64,000 nt of DNA. It comes from Eutreptiella sp. 'Long Island Sound 2002' (lineage: Eukaryota; Euglenozoa; Euglenophyceae; Eutreptiales; Eutreptiaceae). Each line of letters begins with the position of its first letter. The stretch's first letter is position 1. Where the stretch lies: positions 86,413,795-86,477,794 of the forward strand of contig OZ038382.1 of NCBI GenBank assembly GCA_964036045.1, read 5' to 3'. Below are positions 10,600 to 20,898 of this stretch, in pieces. Below the pieces are notes generated by a model. It was given only the letters and a program-made list of their open reading frames with translations. It had not been told where the DNA came from and searched no databases. Position numbers and translations under genes: made by a program.

Positions 10600-11800
10600 T
10601 TTTGCCAAAGTATTTCAGGAGGGTTGGTCAGTTCAAAATGTTTTTTCCCATATCACCCTCCCATTTCTATTCCTTCCCCAGTTCATGCCCCCCCTCTGTG
10701 CTCCACCTGCCGAGGGCAATTACTCCTGGTGAAGGAGCAAGGGGTATGGGAAGGGGGATGAATGTGGGTGAGTGGGCATTTGCCGCTCTCAGGGAACACC
10801 CACAGAAAGTTCCCTTTACTCCATCAAGGACATCCCTCCTCATACCCCCCCACAACCCACCCAAGGTCTTCCCCCCCCCCCTCTCCTCCAAGGATTCTCA
10901 GTGTGGGAACACCCATTCGCCTCCCCCTTGAAGAGAAAGCCCCCACCCAAAAAAACCCATTCAGGGTTTTGCAGCCCAAGGAGCAAATGACATGAAAAAT
11001 TTGAGTGGGGTGTGAGTAGCCCATGAAACGTTTTTCTTCCATGTTTCTCCTCGAGGGTTACTATTTCATTAGTGTGTTTTATACTGTTTTCTCATTTGTG
11101 AGGTGAATTTTGGATGATGTTCTTGGGGTGACCCAGGGCAATGGGCTACAAACCCCTACCCCCCAACCAGGATGTCACCCCACCCCACTTACTCGTTCAT
11201 GAGTAAGGTACCCACACCACCCCCCTCCATTCTCTTGCCTCCCTCATATTGTATGTTTTCCGTTTCCCCTTGTAGTTTCCCCGACCCATTTACTGGGCTT
11301 AAGAGCGGAAACGCAGCGCATATGAGTGACCTACCACCCGTCAGTCAATGCATTTAGTGGAGGAAGCCGGTGGTAGGCGGTCAGTGCCAATACCCCAAAA
11401 AAAACCCCCATGCACCTCCGCTCGTTTAACCCCACCTTGAGCTGACGGTGTCCCTCCCATTTCGACCTCGAGACCTTAGGAATTGTAGTTCCTGTATCTT
11501 CATTTTTCTATGTTTTTCCTCAACCACAAGCGGATTGGCCCTCCTTGGGGAGTGGGAAGCCTGGAGCGACACCCCCGCTATATGGGGTAGGTACATTGAA
11601 CTCTCCTCCCCATAACCTGAGGGTGTGCTGTAGGTAGGCAAGCATGCGCACCCCCGTGTACGTGCTGGACTCTTTCCCCCCTGGCACCGAGTGGTACTGC
11701 GTGGCACGAGCTTCACAGCACCCAGAGGGGAAGGCCAAGGATAACAAGCCATGACAACCCTCTCGAGAGCTCTGAGAATTTCAGGGCCGTCATGCCCTTA
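10600..11800. other. Intergenic, no gene supported
   Basis: Mixed sequence with C-rich patches on the plus strand. Short frames on both strands overlap in different phases and carry no motif. No promoter, RNA or repeat I can support beyond local CCCCC runs. Confidence 0.35.
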
Positions 11801-12512
11801 CGAAAGATGTCCTTGATTAGTGCCCTAAAGATTTTGATGAAATCCTGCAGGTTTTTGATGGTGAAATCCCAAAACCAAAGGAGCAATTAGAGCAAGAACA
11901 GGATGTGGATCGAATCAATGATTGGTTCTGGAATCCAGTGTAACACAGAAGGGCTGCAGATAGACAATGCAGGTATAGATACAAAGATTCAATCACAAAT
12001 GGATAAAACAAAAGATTTTATGTGAAAACTGGTCTCACTCTAGCCTCCAGGTTAGCGTCAAGCACTTCATGTGCACTCCTTTGGATGAAATGGAGCTGGT
12101 TAGGAATGTGGGGCAAAGGAGTTAGGCCAGACACAGATTATGACCTGGCCAAGCAACTGAATTCAGAAACAGTTAAAAAGTAGAACCACAATAAGTGGTA
12201 GAGACAATTGAGTATAGGTGTCTTGGGGTGGGAGACCACTAGGCTTAACCACCAAGGCCTAAAGCATGAAATGCCTTTTTTATTTGGGTATATCCTCCAT
12301 GAAGGAAGATACCTCCGCTCAGTTGAGTGGTAGGGGTGAACTTCATGGGGGGCTAGGGTTACAACCCTAGTTACCTTGAGAAAGTGTACTAAAGGCTTCA
12401 AAAGAGTCTCAAAAATACTTAAGTTAGTCCTAGCATCAACAAGAGGGTTTTAAAGCGGGCTTTGCCTGGATCAAGCCCTCCAAGAAAGAAAAGGCAGTGA
12501 CTTTCTCTTACT
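11801..12512 (-). repeat. LTR of the minus-strand Ty3 family (copy D, with PPT side remnant)
   Basis: About 712 bp closely similar to the LTRs at 21415, 23777 and 32091, starting at GAAAGATGTCC and ending CTTACT. It is followed at 12513 by CCCCCCTGGAGTACTAGTTAGCC, the polypurine-tract (minus-strand reading) side also seen next to the LTR at 22123. So this is a 3' LTR with about 80 bp of interior left (12513-12600). No coding sequence of that element survives beyond. Small ORFs inside (for example minus 12401-12138) recur in every LTR copy and are not genes. Confidence 0.8.
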
Positions 12513-12745
12513 CCCCCCTGGAGTACTAGTTAGCCAAGCTAGTAGGACCAAGGAAAAAGGCTCAAAAATTCGCAAAATTACCCCAGAAAATGCAATAAAC
12601 TTACCGAAACATTCTCATCAGTTGATAGAAGCCTCTCACACTGTAGGTACCCTTGAAAAACAGTGTAATGTACCGTGAATGGTGTCCCTTCGATGGGGCA
12701 TTCCTCAAAAGTCGCCAGCGTGCGACGAACACTTTTGGTAACATT

Positions 12746-12846
12746 TTGGGGGTAGTGGGGTTTGAACCCAGGACTCCCTCCTTGGATCACATATGCTTGC
12801 CCACTAGGGTACAGTCGAACGCTCTAATGCGGACGGCTATCGCTGC
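12746..12846 (-). other. tRNA-like sequence (pseudo-tRNA or SINE head)
   Basis: Reading minus, the segment has GATAGCCGTCCGCATTAGAG (A-box-like), then after a long variable part the B-box-like CTGGGTTCAAACCCCAC with a four-pair T-stem. The acceptor stem and anticodon arm do not form convincingly and spacing between the boxes is long, so a working tRNA is unlikely. It may be an intron-containing relic or a SINE. Confidence 0.3.
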
Positions 12847-12849
12847 ATA

Positions 12850-14070
12850 AACAGCAATTTAGTCAACGTCCTGACCAAGGACCAGGGCGGAGCAATACTC
12901 CCAATGGAGGACACAAATCTCCAGCAGCTGAGAAAAATACAAAATGTAACCAACAGGGAGTGATTCCTGTGGTTTAGCGAAAGGTGTAGCGATTTAAGAA
13001 GTCAAATCGCTAGAAATTGACGAAATCACGCAAGAAATCGTCCTTTTTACACCACAACCCAAGGTCGCAGACAAGCGCAACGGAAGCGGACTTCAAAAAC
13101 AGGGTTGCGCAAGCGTAAACGGCTTTTGAAAAAGAAGGTATGAGCCGTAGTTTTTGAGGTTCTAAAGGAAATGTTTGCACAGTTGCATCAAAATTTTTAT
13201 AAACTTTAGGCAAAAGTATTCAAACTCAACCCACACCACAGAGCAGGTGGACAACCCACCTGTCAGGTATGCCAGTGTCATTTCACACGCATGCATTGCG
13301 TTCGTGCTGGTTGCTTCGTCAAAACGTTAGGTCTGTCAACGCTGTCTTCGTTGGGGGTTCGGGTTCTCCTCTCTCTGCTCTGCACAGGTCAAAACAGCAA
13401 TGTAAGGTATGCGATGCGAATGGAGTGCGCAGCGCGCACGTAGGGTTAGAATATGCGCTGTGCTCGCGATGCATGTGCCTAATTGAGGCATTCACACGCT
13501 GTGGGGCTTTCCCTGTACCCCGATTCACCCTTGTTCTCTCTTCACTGGTAAGAATAAAAAGTGTTTGCTCGTGTTTGTGAAGCCGTAGCGCTAAAGTAGG
13601 GTTGCTTAAAACGCTTAGGCTTGTTTTTCGCTGTGCAGTGTGCCACTCTCTCTCCGCTTTCTGCAGGAAACAAGACAAGGGTAGCATGCATGACACACGG
13701 TGCATTAATCGCTTAGGGTGGTTTATACTTCGCCGTAGGTTGGTTTAAGCGCGTAGGGTTGTTTTGCGCTCGTGTTTTTCTCAGCATTCACATGATGCGT
13801 GGTGAGTAAGGTAGGTAAGCCCAGAAGGAGCTCACCTCCTGGTTGAGTCACGCTTTGATTGGTTAAGCTGCGTATGATTAGGCAATAGAAGGAGAAATTG
13901 GGAACCCTGTGCATATTTTTGCATGCATATGACGCATTAAAGGGTAGGCCACGCGGAGTGCGCACGGTAAAACTCTTGTTTAGGTTACCCAGGGGTTCCA
14001 CCCTACGTTCTCTAAGAGAATGGGTGGAGTTCCTTAAGCTTGCCTGCTTGTACTGAGGTTCAGGAGAAGC
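12850..14070. other. Gene-poor flank left of the TIR element
   Basis: Mixed composition with a degenerate motif GCGCTTAGG/GCGTAGGGTTG recurring between about 13580 and 13770. Short frames only; none carries a recognisable motif. Ends in GTATT (14071-14075), the left target-site duplication of the next element. Confidence 0.4.
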
Positions 14071-14075
14071 GTATT

Positions 14076-14105
14076 CTTAGCCCACGCAAACTGCACCCCC
14101 TTTTG
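14076..14105 (+). repeat. Left terminal inverted repeat
   Basis: 30 bases beginning CTTAGCCCACGCAAACTGCA; differs from the inverted right end at positions 11, 24 and 25 of the repeat. Preceded directly by the GTATT duplication. Confidence 0.85.
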
Positions 14106-14641
14106 GAAGAGAAGGACCTAAAAAATGACCGCCCAAATAACTATTTTTTTTGGACATTTGCAACACACATGGCCCAGATGCCACCGAAAAAATACAATTT
14201 TACCCAATTTGCTGCTTTTTTCCACTTTTTGCTTATCAAAATAAACTATTATTTTGTCTGATTTGAGGGGTGTGTTTTACCAATCTTGTCGTTTTTGTAT
14301 TTCAAAAGCCAACTGGTGCGTGCCTGTTCGGGAGCTCATTTTCAAAATATGACATTCTGCGGGTCTCCAGTTGCACCTATGTTTGTCCTGCGAAATAAAT
14401 TGCTTTTTTGTGTACCTGAGTGCGCGAGGCCTCGCGCACTCAAGGTCATGGAAACAATTGTGTACAGAGGGCAACAAAAACAGGACACGAAGTGCACAAC
14501 GTACAAACACTGAGATAAAAGCTTGGCAAAAATGTACAACCCTTTAAGGGCATATAATTGCATTCGCGTCGAAGGCGAGTGCGCGAGCCCTCGCGCACTC
14601 ATGACTGCAAAAAGAGGCGTAACACTTGGGGTAATGGTGAC

Positions 14642-17590
14642 TTACTTCTTCTTCGGTCCAGCAACCTTAGCCAACCTGGAACCCAGGCTTCTTGCTGTTG
14701 TACTTGTCCCACTTGGAGAGGCAACGGTACCTCGAGACGGCAGGGTACCAGAACGCGAGGGCGGCTTGAACTCTGCAGTAGCACTGGCAGCAGTCTTCGC
14801 TTTCTTCTTGGACTGTTCCTTACCAGAGTCGGGGCTGCTTGCATCGAAGTGAGAGGCGGATGCCCGCTTGCGCTTCTGCTGGGTCTCCAGTACTTGCTCC
14901 AGATCGTCTTCTTCTGACTCCTCGTCAGTATCGTCGTCGTCTGATTCCGCGGGCTTGTCCGATTCCTTCTCTTTCCCTTTTGCTCGCTTCTTGGTACTCG
15001 AGGGTGTTCCTTTTCCGGCTGCAGTACCCTGAGTTGGTACAACTTTGGCAGTCTTCTTCATCTTGGCTTGCATTGGCAAGGTAGGTGCAGGCGCACCAGG
15101 CTCAGTGTCTTCAGCGGGGGCCTCAGTCACGACATCTTGCTGGACGGCTTCTGCAGCATGCACCTGCTGGTGCCCTTCATGCCCTCGTTTGCTGTCCAAA
15201 ACCCACAGTGGAATGCCACGCTGGAGCCACTCTTCTTGAGTATCCCAAGTTGCAGCTGTTGCTCCCTGCTCCGTCTGATCGGCCTCCAGCATGTACCGCA
15301 TCACGATTGCATGCTGCAGAGCACCTCCAACGGCATTCCCTAGGTCCTTTTGCTTGATCGTTGACACAGCCAGAAACGCCACTTTAGTTTTGAGGTCAGA
15401 CATCGCAATCTTTGCGGCCATGGCAGGCGTGTCGTCCACAACAACCACTGCATCAGGAAGCCCACTGCACAAAACGTATCTGTCCAGGTACCACAGCACG
15501 TGAATCAGAGGCATGAAACCGCCGAGGTTCTTCTCTTGCATCTCTTCGAAATGTCCAGCGGAATACGACACATAGTTCGGCAACTGTAAATGTGATGAAT
15601 ATAGACGAATAACGGAGGCAGCAGTGCGCGAGGCCTCGCGCACACAACGGCATCGTAACAATCGAAAGAAGCAGATATACCTGCTTATCCCAGCGACTCG
15701 TTGTTCCGATCCACATACAGTGCTCGTCGAACTGATACGTACTGCTGGTCACGGGACCCGATAACCAAGAGTACACCGGCAACCGAACATGGTAGAATGG
15801 CACTGTGGTTGGATCCTTGTCCTTCTCCATACGCCAGAGCCTCTGCATTTCGCGGCCAATACGGTGCACAACATCAGCCTCGCCATAGAAAATGACGTCT
15901 TTCCCCAGCATCATCACATCGAACAGCCACTTCGGAACAAATCCTGGAGAGTCGTATTCAATGAAAAGGTCAGCGTTGATGATCCACAACGGGTACTGCA
16001 GATCCCGGAAACGGCCTGGCGGTGTCTCTTCAATATTCTCAATACGGCAGGCTGTCAAAGCGTATTTGATCCCTTGCTCGTCCGACTTGGAGACATTGAT
16101 CACATCGCCATTACTGAGCTGTGTCTGTGAAGGTGCCGATGATGGTGCCTCAACCTTCCTTTGCAGTTGTTTCCGCACGGCCAACGTCTGTGGTAATGGA
16201 GGTGCGCCCTTGTCCCCAGTGCGCCACAGAGGTGCAGTGAGCAACGTCTTCCATTTTGGCCAGGGCGACCGAAACTTCGTACTTTTTGCGTCCACCCAAT
16301 AACCCCAATTTCCAAGCCCAATTTTCAATTGCGGCGTGCTGCGACTTCTGCTCGGATCTTCGCATCGGCAGCTGTACGGATGTGACAAACGTGGTGAAGT
16401 GCGCGAGCCCTCGCGCACTGCAGCTGCGACACTGACGCATACCTGCGGTCTGGTTGACATGCTGCGTATTGTCCGGATGGTCAAGATGGAAAATAACCCA
16501 TTGTTCCGTAATCTGCGCGTCAATGTAGTTCTGGGTGGTCTTCAAGGTCGAGTCCTTCAGGTTCATGTGCGCACAGACTTTCTGCAATAGGCTCGGTAGA
16601 TGCAGCCCCTCCAGCCTCTTGAAGGCATTCCTTGTAACGTCCTCTTTCTTGCTCTTACTCTCGAGGTTCCTCATACCAGTAACCGCCTCACGGCCGCAGT
16701 AATACGCCAGGGAGAAGATGTCCCTCCAATTCTTGAATGTCGAGTCCTGCGGGGGGAGACAGTGTCATGGAGTGCGCGAGGCCTCGCGCACTGTAACCGT
16801 GCGATACACGAATACATACTGTATGTCCTGCTTCCTCCAAAGCCTCGGGTGCAAGAAACGCAGAGTTGACGGCAGCTTGGACAACAGCAATCTTGAACCT
16901 CTCGAAATCTTGTGGCTCTTTTTCCCGCTTCTGATCCTCAATGTACAACAACATGTTGTCCAGCGCCTCGGACAGCGGAATCCACGTCACAGACTGGCTG
17001 CCAGCTTGTTGCAATCCTGCAACCTTGGCACGGATCCTCCAAGGCGTTTCGTACTTCAGAATGTCAACGTAGCAAAACTCCTGCCAATCCTCCAATTCTT
17101 TGCCTTCTTCGAGACGCTGTTGCTGAATCTTTCTGCATGTTTCTGTGCCATGTTGACCATTCAGAACGTAAAGGGAGCCATCTGCAAAGCAAATCATGTA
17201 CCGAAGCAAAAAGAAGAACCGTCTTCGATCGAAAGCGAAGCGAGTCATACCACCATCCTCCCACGCCGTTATGCGCAACGGTCCAGCTGGTGGCAGTGCT
17301 TGGTATCCTGCCACTTTTCTGGCAACGTCGTCATAGTTGATGGATCGGATCTGTCCGCGCTCCTTGGTCTTGTCAATTTTCAAATCAGCAATCTTTACCT
17401 TCACGGCTTTACCATTCTCCTGCCGCAGCCACTGTGCCACTTCGACTGTGAGCTTCATCTCCGGTATTGCTTTCTTCTCACCCTTCTTCTTGCGTCCTTT
17501 CTTCGGCGTGTCCCCGTGGTCGGTCCCTGGTGACGACTCCATGGCCTCTGCGTCTGTTACTGGACGTTCTGGCGACCCTGGTTCACTCAT
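14642..17590 (-). CDS. Four-exon gene: ParB/DGQHR-like protein of the TIR element (gene 1)
   Basis: Exons on the minus strand: 17590-16820, 16746-16443, 16357-15681 and 15583-14642, total 2694 nt, 897 aa plus TAA. The phases close exactly (0, 1, 0), which supports the splice calls. I chose ATG 17590; a TTG four codons earlier has no support. The N-terminus is Pro/Ser/Lys-rich. Near residues 140-160 is DGSLYVLNGQHGTETCRKIQ, resembling the (D)GQHR/ParB-Srx signature in which a protein binds a site and sometimes hydrolyses nucleotide. The middle (exons 2-3) is globular with many Trp. Exon 4 ends in a long disordered acidic-then-basic tail with nuclear-localisation-like runs (KKRAKGKEKE, KRKR). 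It lies downstream of gene 2 in the same orientation, 249 bp away. Role unknown; site recognition or a transposase partner is inferred. Confidence 0.75.
15584..15680 (-). other. Intron 3 of gene 1, carries a palindrome
   Basis: 97 nt, GTATAT...TTACAG, phase 0 (CAG codon to TTG codon). The palindrome at 15624-15643 sits mid-intron. Without splicing the frame reads the palindrome as ARGLAH and the upstream exon frame is lost. Confidence 0.8.
16358..16442 (-). other. Intron 2 of gene 1, carries a palindrome
   Basis: 85 nt, GTATGC...CGAAG. The donor gives phase 1, and only the AG at 16358-16359 keeps the exon-3 frame; the stronger-looking TACAG 14 nt earlier would bring an early stop. The acceptor is therefore inferred from frame. 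Palindrome at 16399-16418. Confidence 0.65.
16747..16819 (-). other. Intron 1 of gene 1, carries a palindrome
   Basis: 73 nt, GTATGT...CCGCAG, phase 0 after codon 257. Palindrome at 16772-16791. The unspliced frame runs on as a 304-residue ORF, so retention would give a truncated protein. Confidence 0.85.
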
Positions 17591-17838
17591 GATGCCAAAC
17601 AATACCTGAAAAGGGCAAATGGCATGACATGAAACACGGTCATTTGAACTCTGAAATCAGTCGAAACGGTATTTTGCAGGTCGTTTTCGGAAATCTGTTC
17701 CACAAACGTCTTTGTTGTGACTTAATCCACGGCACTTAGCGAAGTACTCAGTGCGCGAGGCCTCGCGCACTCACATCGCATTACATACCTGTTTTCATAA
17801 CGTTTAGTGCGCGAGGCCTCGCGCACTGCGGGTGTCAG
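17591..17838 (-). promoter_or_regulatory. Spacer between the two element genes with two palindromes
   Basis: 248 bp. The palindrome 17807-17826 begins 12 nt past the gene 2 stop, the other (17751-17770) is midway, and about 160 nt separate it from the gene 1 ATG. It must hold the 3' end of gene 2 and the promoter of gene 1 unless the two are co-transcribed. CAG/GTATTG just before the gene 1 ATG resembles an acceptor, so a leader intron is possible. Confidence 0.5.
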
Positions 17839-19836
17839 TTACCGCAAGCGTTGCCGCACGTTGCGTGTTGCTGCTTCCTGTCTGTCGGCATCCATATCTG
17901 TTCTCTGTCCCACAACAGCATCCAGTTTCCGTTTCAGTTGGTTGGTGGGATTTGTTTTCTGGTCAATGAGGGCATCTAGTACGCTGTGACCAAGTAGCCG
18001 GTAGTGGTCGTAACCGAGGGGTTGTGTAGGTGAGGGCGGAAATCTCGGTAACCTCCGCGGCCAAGAAGGTGCAACCGTGCTTACTCTGTCCGACTCCCAT
18101 TCCACATAGGCCATGCATATCCGGTCTGTCGCCAAAAATCTGGTCAGTCGTTGTCGCATGCTGTGTACCAGGTTCTTGGGAACGTTTTGCACCCCCACGC
18201 GTTTTCCACCAGGACCAACCTTTAGCAACAAGTAATGGTTTTCCACCTCCTGAACAGTAACAGAACCCGTGTTTCTCGCCTTGTCCCGCACCAGCTTGCT
18301 CAACATCCCTTCTCCAAACTCCTCTGAGTGTGCCTGACCGGGCAGGTCCTGGTGCCACTTGCTGTTGTACAACAATGTGCACATGATTGTGCGCTCGTAC
18401 TTCAGTATGGTGTCACACGGTCCTCGACGCAGCCTCCGCAACAGACACAAACTCAACTGCAACACCTCCTGAGCTCGTGTCCCTGTAGCGTTGTTTTCCC
18501 CCGACCAATTGCACTCCCGTACCAGGTGACCCAAGTACAACAACAACGGGCACCAATCCGACAACAAATGCAAGACTGCGTTTGCCACTGCTGCCCTGTT
18601 GGCATGCGTAGTGTCACGACCACTGATCGCGGTTGCAGCTTGTGCCTTGCGCCGATACGGGCGTAGTATTCGGGGTGTGGCAAGCATCAGCGCAGCAATA
18701 GTTTTTTCCATAACTATCAGTTTGGGGTATGATAGTATGGTGGAACCAGGTCGTAGCAGACCTTTCCGTAGGTAGGTTAGAATAGGCCAGAACACCCGAA
18801 AAGTATGAGTAACAACGAACTTGTAGGCATGCCAGACACCGTAAACTACAGGCACGTAACGCAGGTATGCACGCATGTTCCATCGTTGGTTCTTGGCACC
18901 GTACAACAACTTTAGTACCCTGTAGTGTATGTTTTCGTCAACCAACAGCGGTAGAACTCTGTTTGTCTGTTGTGCTACGTCCCTTGCAAAGTGTAACAAG
19001 TTTAACAGACCAACACCACAAGTTACCTTCTCTTTGGACAGGGCAAACGGGCGCCACACCGGTGCCTGTACAGTCCTTGCATCCCTCCTCACATCCAACG
19101 GCGCTCTCACGTTTCCAGCGTCTGGTGTACACCCATCTGCATACCCCATGTCACGCAATGTCTGGTGGATTCTCCGTTCACGCTGTTGCAGAGCCCTTGC
19201 GACTGTCGTTATCCGTGCTGCCAGTTCCTCAATGGCTGGATGTCCTGCCCAATACGTGGGTCTCTGTTTCAGTTGAAGTACTGCCATTGCAGTACAGTTT
19301 TGCGACCGGTCACTTTCGTCTGCGTGTGTCGTGTATTGTGCCCGGTACCAGTTGTCTATCCACAGCACGCAACACGACGAAAGCACCAGTGACCAAGTTG
19401 CTTTAAGTGCTGCTGCTGCCTGTTCGTCCACTGTGTCTGCGGCAGCGTCTGCTTGCCCAAGTCGTACTTTTGTTCGTCTTTCTGTTTGCGTCAGGTACCC
19501 TGTTGTGTTTCCCGGTTTTTTCCTGTTTGGTACTGCCCGTTGACGCATCAACAGGTACAGGTTCCAGCCCTCCTGTTGCAAAATGCGCACCCAGCGCTTG
19601 TCCTCCTGTCGTTTAGCTGCTGGTAAACTGTGGCGCGTTCTTTTGTTGAACCTGAGTCGCTGTGCAAATGTTAACACCAGTTGCGCCGCCAGGTCGTTCC
19701 GTTTCAGTCCTTTCCATAGGTCACCTGCTGTTTGGTATGCTTGTTCTGCCGCGCATGCCTCTCGTAGTGCTGCTGCTCCTTTGCTTACTTCTGCAATCAT
19801 GCGTTGCTCTACGGATTTTCTGGCTCGAAGTGGCAT
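17839..19836 (-). CDS. 665-aa protein of the TIR element (gene 2), unknown family
   Basis: A single-exon frame from ATG 19836 to TAA 17839. The protein is basic, Leu/Arg-rich and globular. Notable features: an N-terminal helical Ala/Gln-rich region; WRPFALSKEKVTCGVGLLNL followed by LPLLVDENIHYRVLKLLYG (about residues 300-345); a conserved-looking YVPVVYGVWHAYKFVVTHTF segment; a Cys/Leu-rich stretch (LSLCLLRRLRRG); and a C-terminal PLGYDHYRLLGHSVLDALI with a basic tail. The DEN..H cluster and downstream acidic residues could be a catalytic core of an unrecognised transposase, but I cannot assign a DDE triad. It is the first gene in transcription order, nearest the right TIR. Confidence 0.75.
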   Translation of the reverse strand: MPLRARKSVEQRMIAEVSKGAAALREACAAEQAYQTAGDLWKGLKRNDLAAQLVLTFAQRLRFNKRTRHSLPAAKRQEDKRWVRILQQEGWNLYLLMRQRAVPNRKKPGNTTGYLTQTERRTKVRLGQADAAADTVDEQAAAALKATWSLVLSSCCVLWIDNWYRAQYTTHADESDRSQNCTAMAVLQLKQRPTYWAGHPAIEELAARITTVARALQQRERRIHQTLRDMGYADGCTPDAGNVRAPLDVRRDARTVQAPVWRPFALSKEKVTCGVGLLNLLHFARDVAQQTNRVLPLLVDENIHYRVLKLLYGAKNQRWNMRAYLRYVPVVYGVWHAYKFVVTHTFRVFWPILTYLRKGLLRPGSTILSYPKLIVMEKTIAALMLATPRILRPYRRKAQAATAISGRDTTHANRAAVANAVLHLLSDWCPLLLYLGHLVRECNWSGENNATGTRAQEVLQLSLCLLRRLRRGPCDTILKYERTIMCTLLYNSKWHQDLPGQAHSEEFGEGMLSKLVRDKARNTGSVTVQEVENHYLLLKVGPGGKRVGVQNVPKNLVHSMRQRLTRFLATDRICMAYVEWESDRVSTVAPSWPRRLPRFPPSPTQPLGYDHYRLLGHSVLDALIDQKTNPTNQLKRKLDAVVGQRTDMDADRQEAATRNVRQRLR

Positions 19837-20898
19837 TTTGCGTCTTTCTCTGTGGAATTATATTTGCGCACATATGTTGGTTATCGTTTCGCACAGCGAC
19901 CTTTAAAAAAAATGTATTAGAAAACATCTGGCCTTTTCCTGTCGTCATTCTGGTGCGTGTGCTGTCGCCGCAAATTGGATTTGGTGTCTGCGTGCGCTCC
20001 GTTCCCAGTAACCGCAAACTGTTTTCGCAACCACAATTTCCTGTTCTGCGTCCGTCTTTAAACCCAGTTGGAAAAAAAAACCATGTCTATCGGTCAACGA
20101 AGGCTACGCCGCTATTAAAACCGGACACGTCTACCATCGAGTGGCTGTTGGAAAAAAGCAAATCATTCCCCTGATCCCCTGAAAAATATGACGAAGGTTA
20201 CCGATGTATAATCGACTGTCACAGGTGGTAGACGTGAAGGGGAATGTAAATACCGGCGTAGCCTAGCTTGATCGCTTTTTCATTTTCTTCTGTCATTTAA
20301 GTGCGCGAGGCCTCGCGCACTGATTGGTTCCGGGGAAACAATGTTCTATACCGTGTTGAATCTGATCAACATGGTGTCTACACACATATACACCGGAAAA
20401 ATCAAACGTGTTTGTCCGTCTCGTACTGTACCTGCAATTGTACGCGTCACATCCAGTCTGAAAATTCAATACATAACGTGACCTGAGTGCGCGAGGCCTC
20501 GCGCACTCAGGTTGCTTAAATTTGTATTTTATTTTCACTTTACAGTACATGTGTTTCCCCTAACATGGGAAGTCCGACAGCCATACACTTCCAATGCTCC
20601 CTGGTCAACACAATCCTAATTTTAATACCGTGTGGGAGCTGCGTATTTCCGCAAAAGCCAGTCCTTACGGGTTGTTACGTTTCGTGATAAACTCTGCTTT
20701 CGCTATCTTGAGTGCGCGAGGCCTCGCGCACTCAGAACGCCAGAGAAATGTAAAAAACGTCACATTGAGGAACACGGAGTTGCACAACACGAAAAAAGCA
20801 ATTTATTTCACTACGTCTAAAATCACGTTCATGAAACATCCAAAAAAATAGTTTTTTTGCCCTGTTGCGAACCGGTCCTTTTTTGCGCGTTCGGCGCG
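19837..20898 (-). promoter_or_regulatory. Upstream region of gene 2 with three palindromes and subterminal hairpin
   Basis: Contains palindromes at 20301-20320, 20481-20512 and 20709-20734, spaced about 180-220 bp. At 20881-20903 TTTTGCGCG and CGCGCAAAA form a 9-bp stem with a TTCGG loop, just inside the right TIR. The region must hold the gene 2 promoter. No ORF in it is convincing. Three binding-site-like palindromes upstream of the first gene fit autoregulation, which is inference. Confidence 0.45.

Larger units (their letters stand above)
14417..20734. repeat. Ten copies of a perfect or near-perfect GC palindrome
   Basis: Core GTGCGCGAGGCCTCGCGCAC, often extended. Copies: 14417-14442 (26-nt palindrome), 14577-14600 (two-base CC centre), 15624-15643, 16399-16418 (CC centre), 16772-16791, 17751-17770, 17807-17826, 20301-20320, 20481-20512 (32-nt perfect palindrome) and 20709-20734 (26 nt). 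Every copy is in non-coding DNA: downstream of gene 1 (two), in each of its three introns (one each), between the genes (two) and upstream of gene 2 (three). None occurs elsewhere in the window. RNA from either strand would fold into a stable hairpin; as DNA it is a symmetric protein-binding site with CpG-rich arms. It is not a CRISPR array: spacing is irregular and the sites flank exons. Confidence 0.95.

Noticed and set aside
12138-12401. Repeated ~80-codon ORFs inside the LTRs (also near 21734, 24096 and 32427)
   Set aside because: They recur only because the LTR recurs; no ATG context or protein features, and differences between copies do not respect codons.
14642-17590. Bacterial or plasmid origin suggested by the ParB-like motif
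   Set aside because: Three GT-AG introns whose removal restores frame exactly, and a eukaryotic transposon context.
14417-20734. Palindromes as a CRISPR array
   Set aside because: Spacing varies from tens of bases to kilobases, copies flank exons, there are no uniform spacers or cas genes, and the genes have introns.
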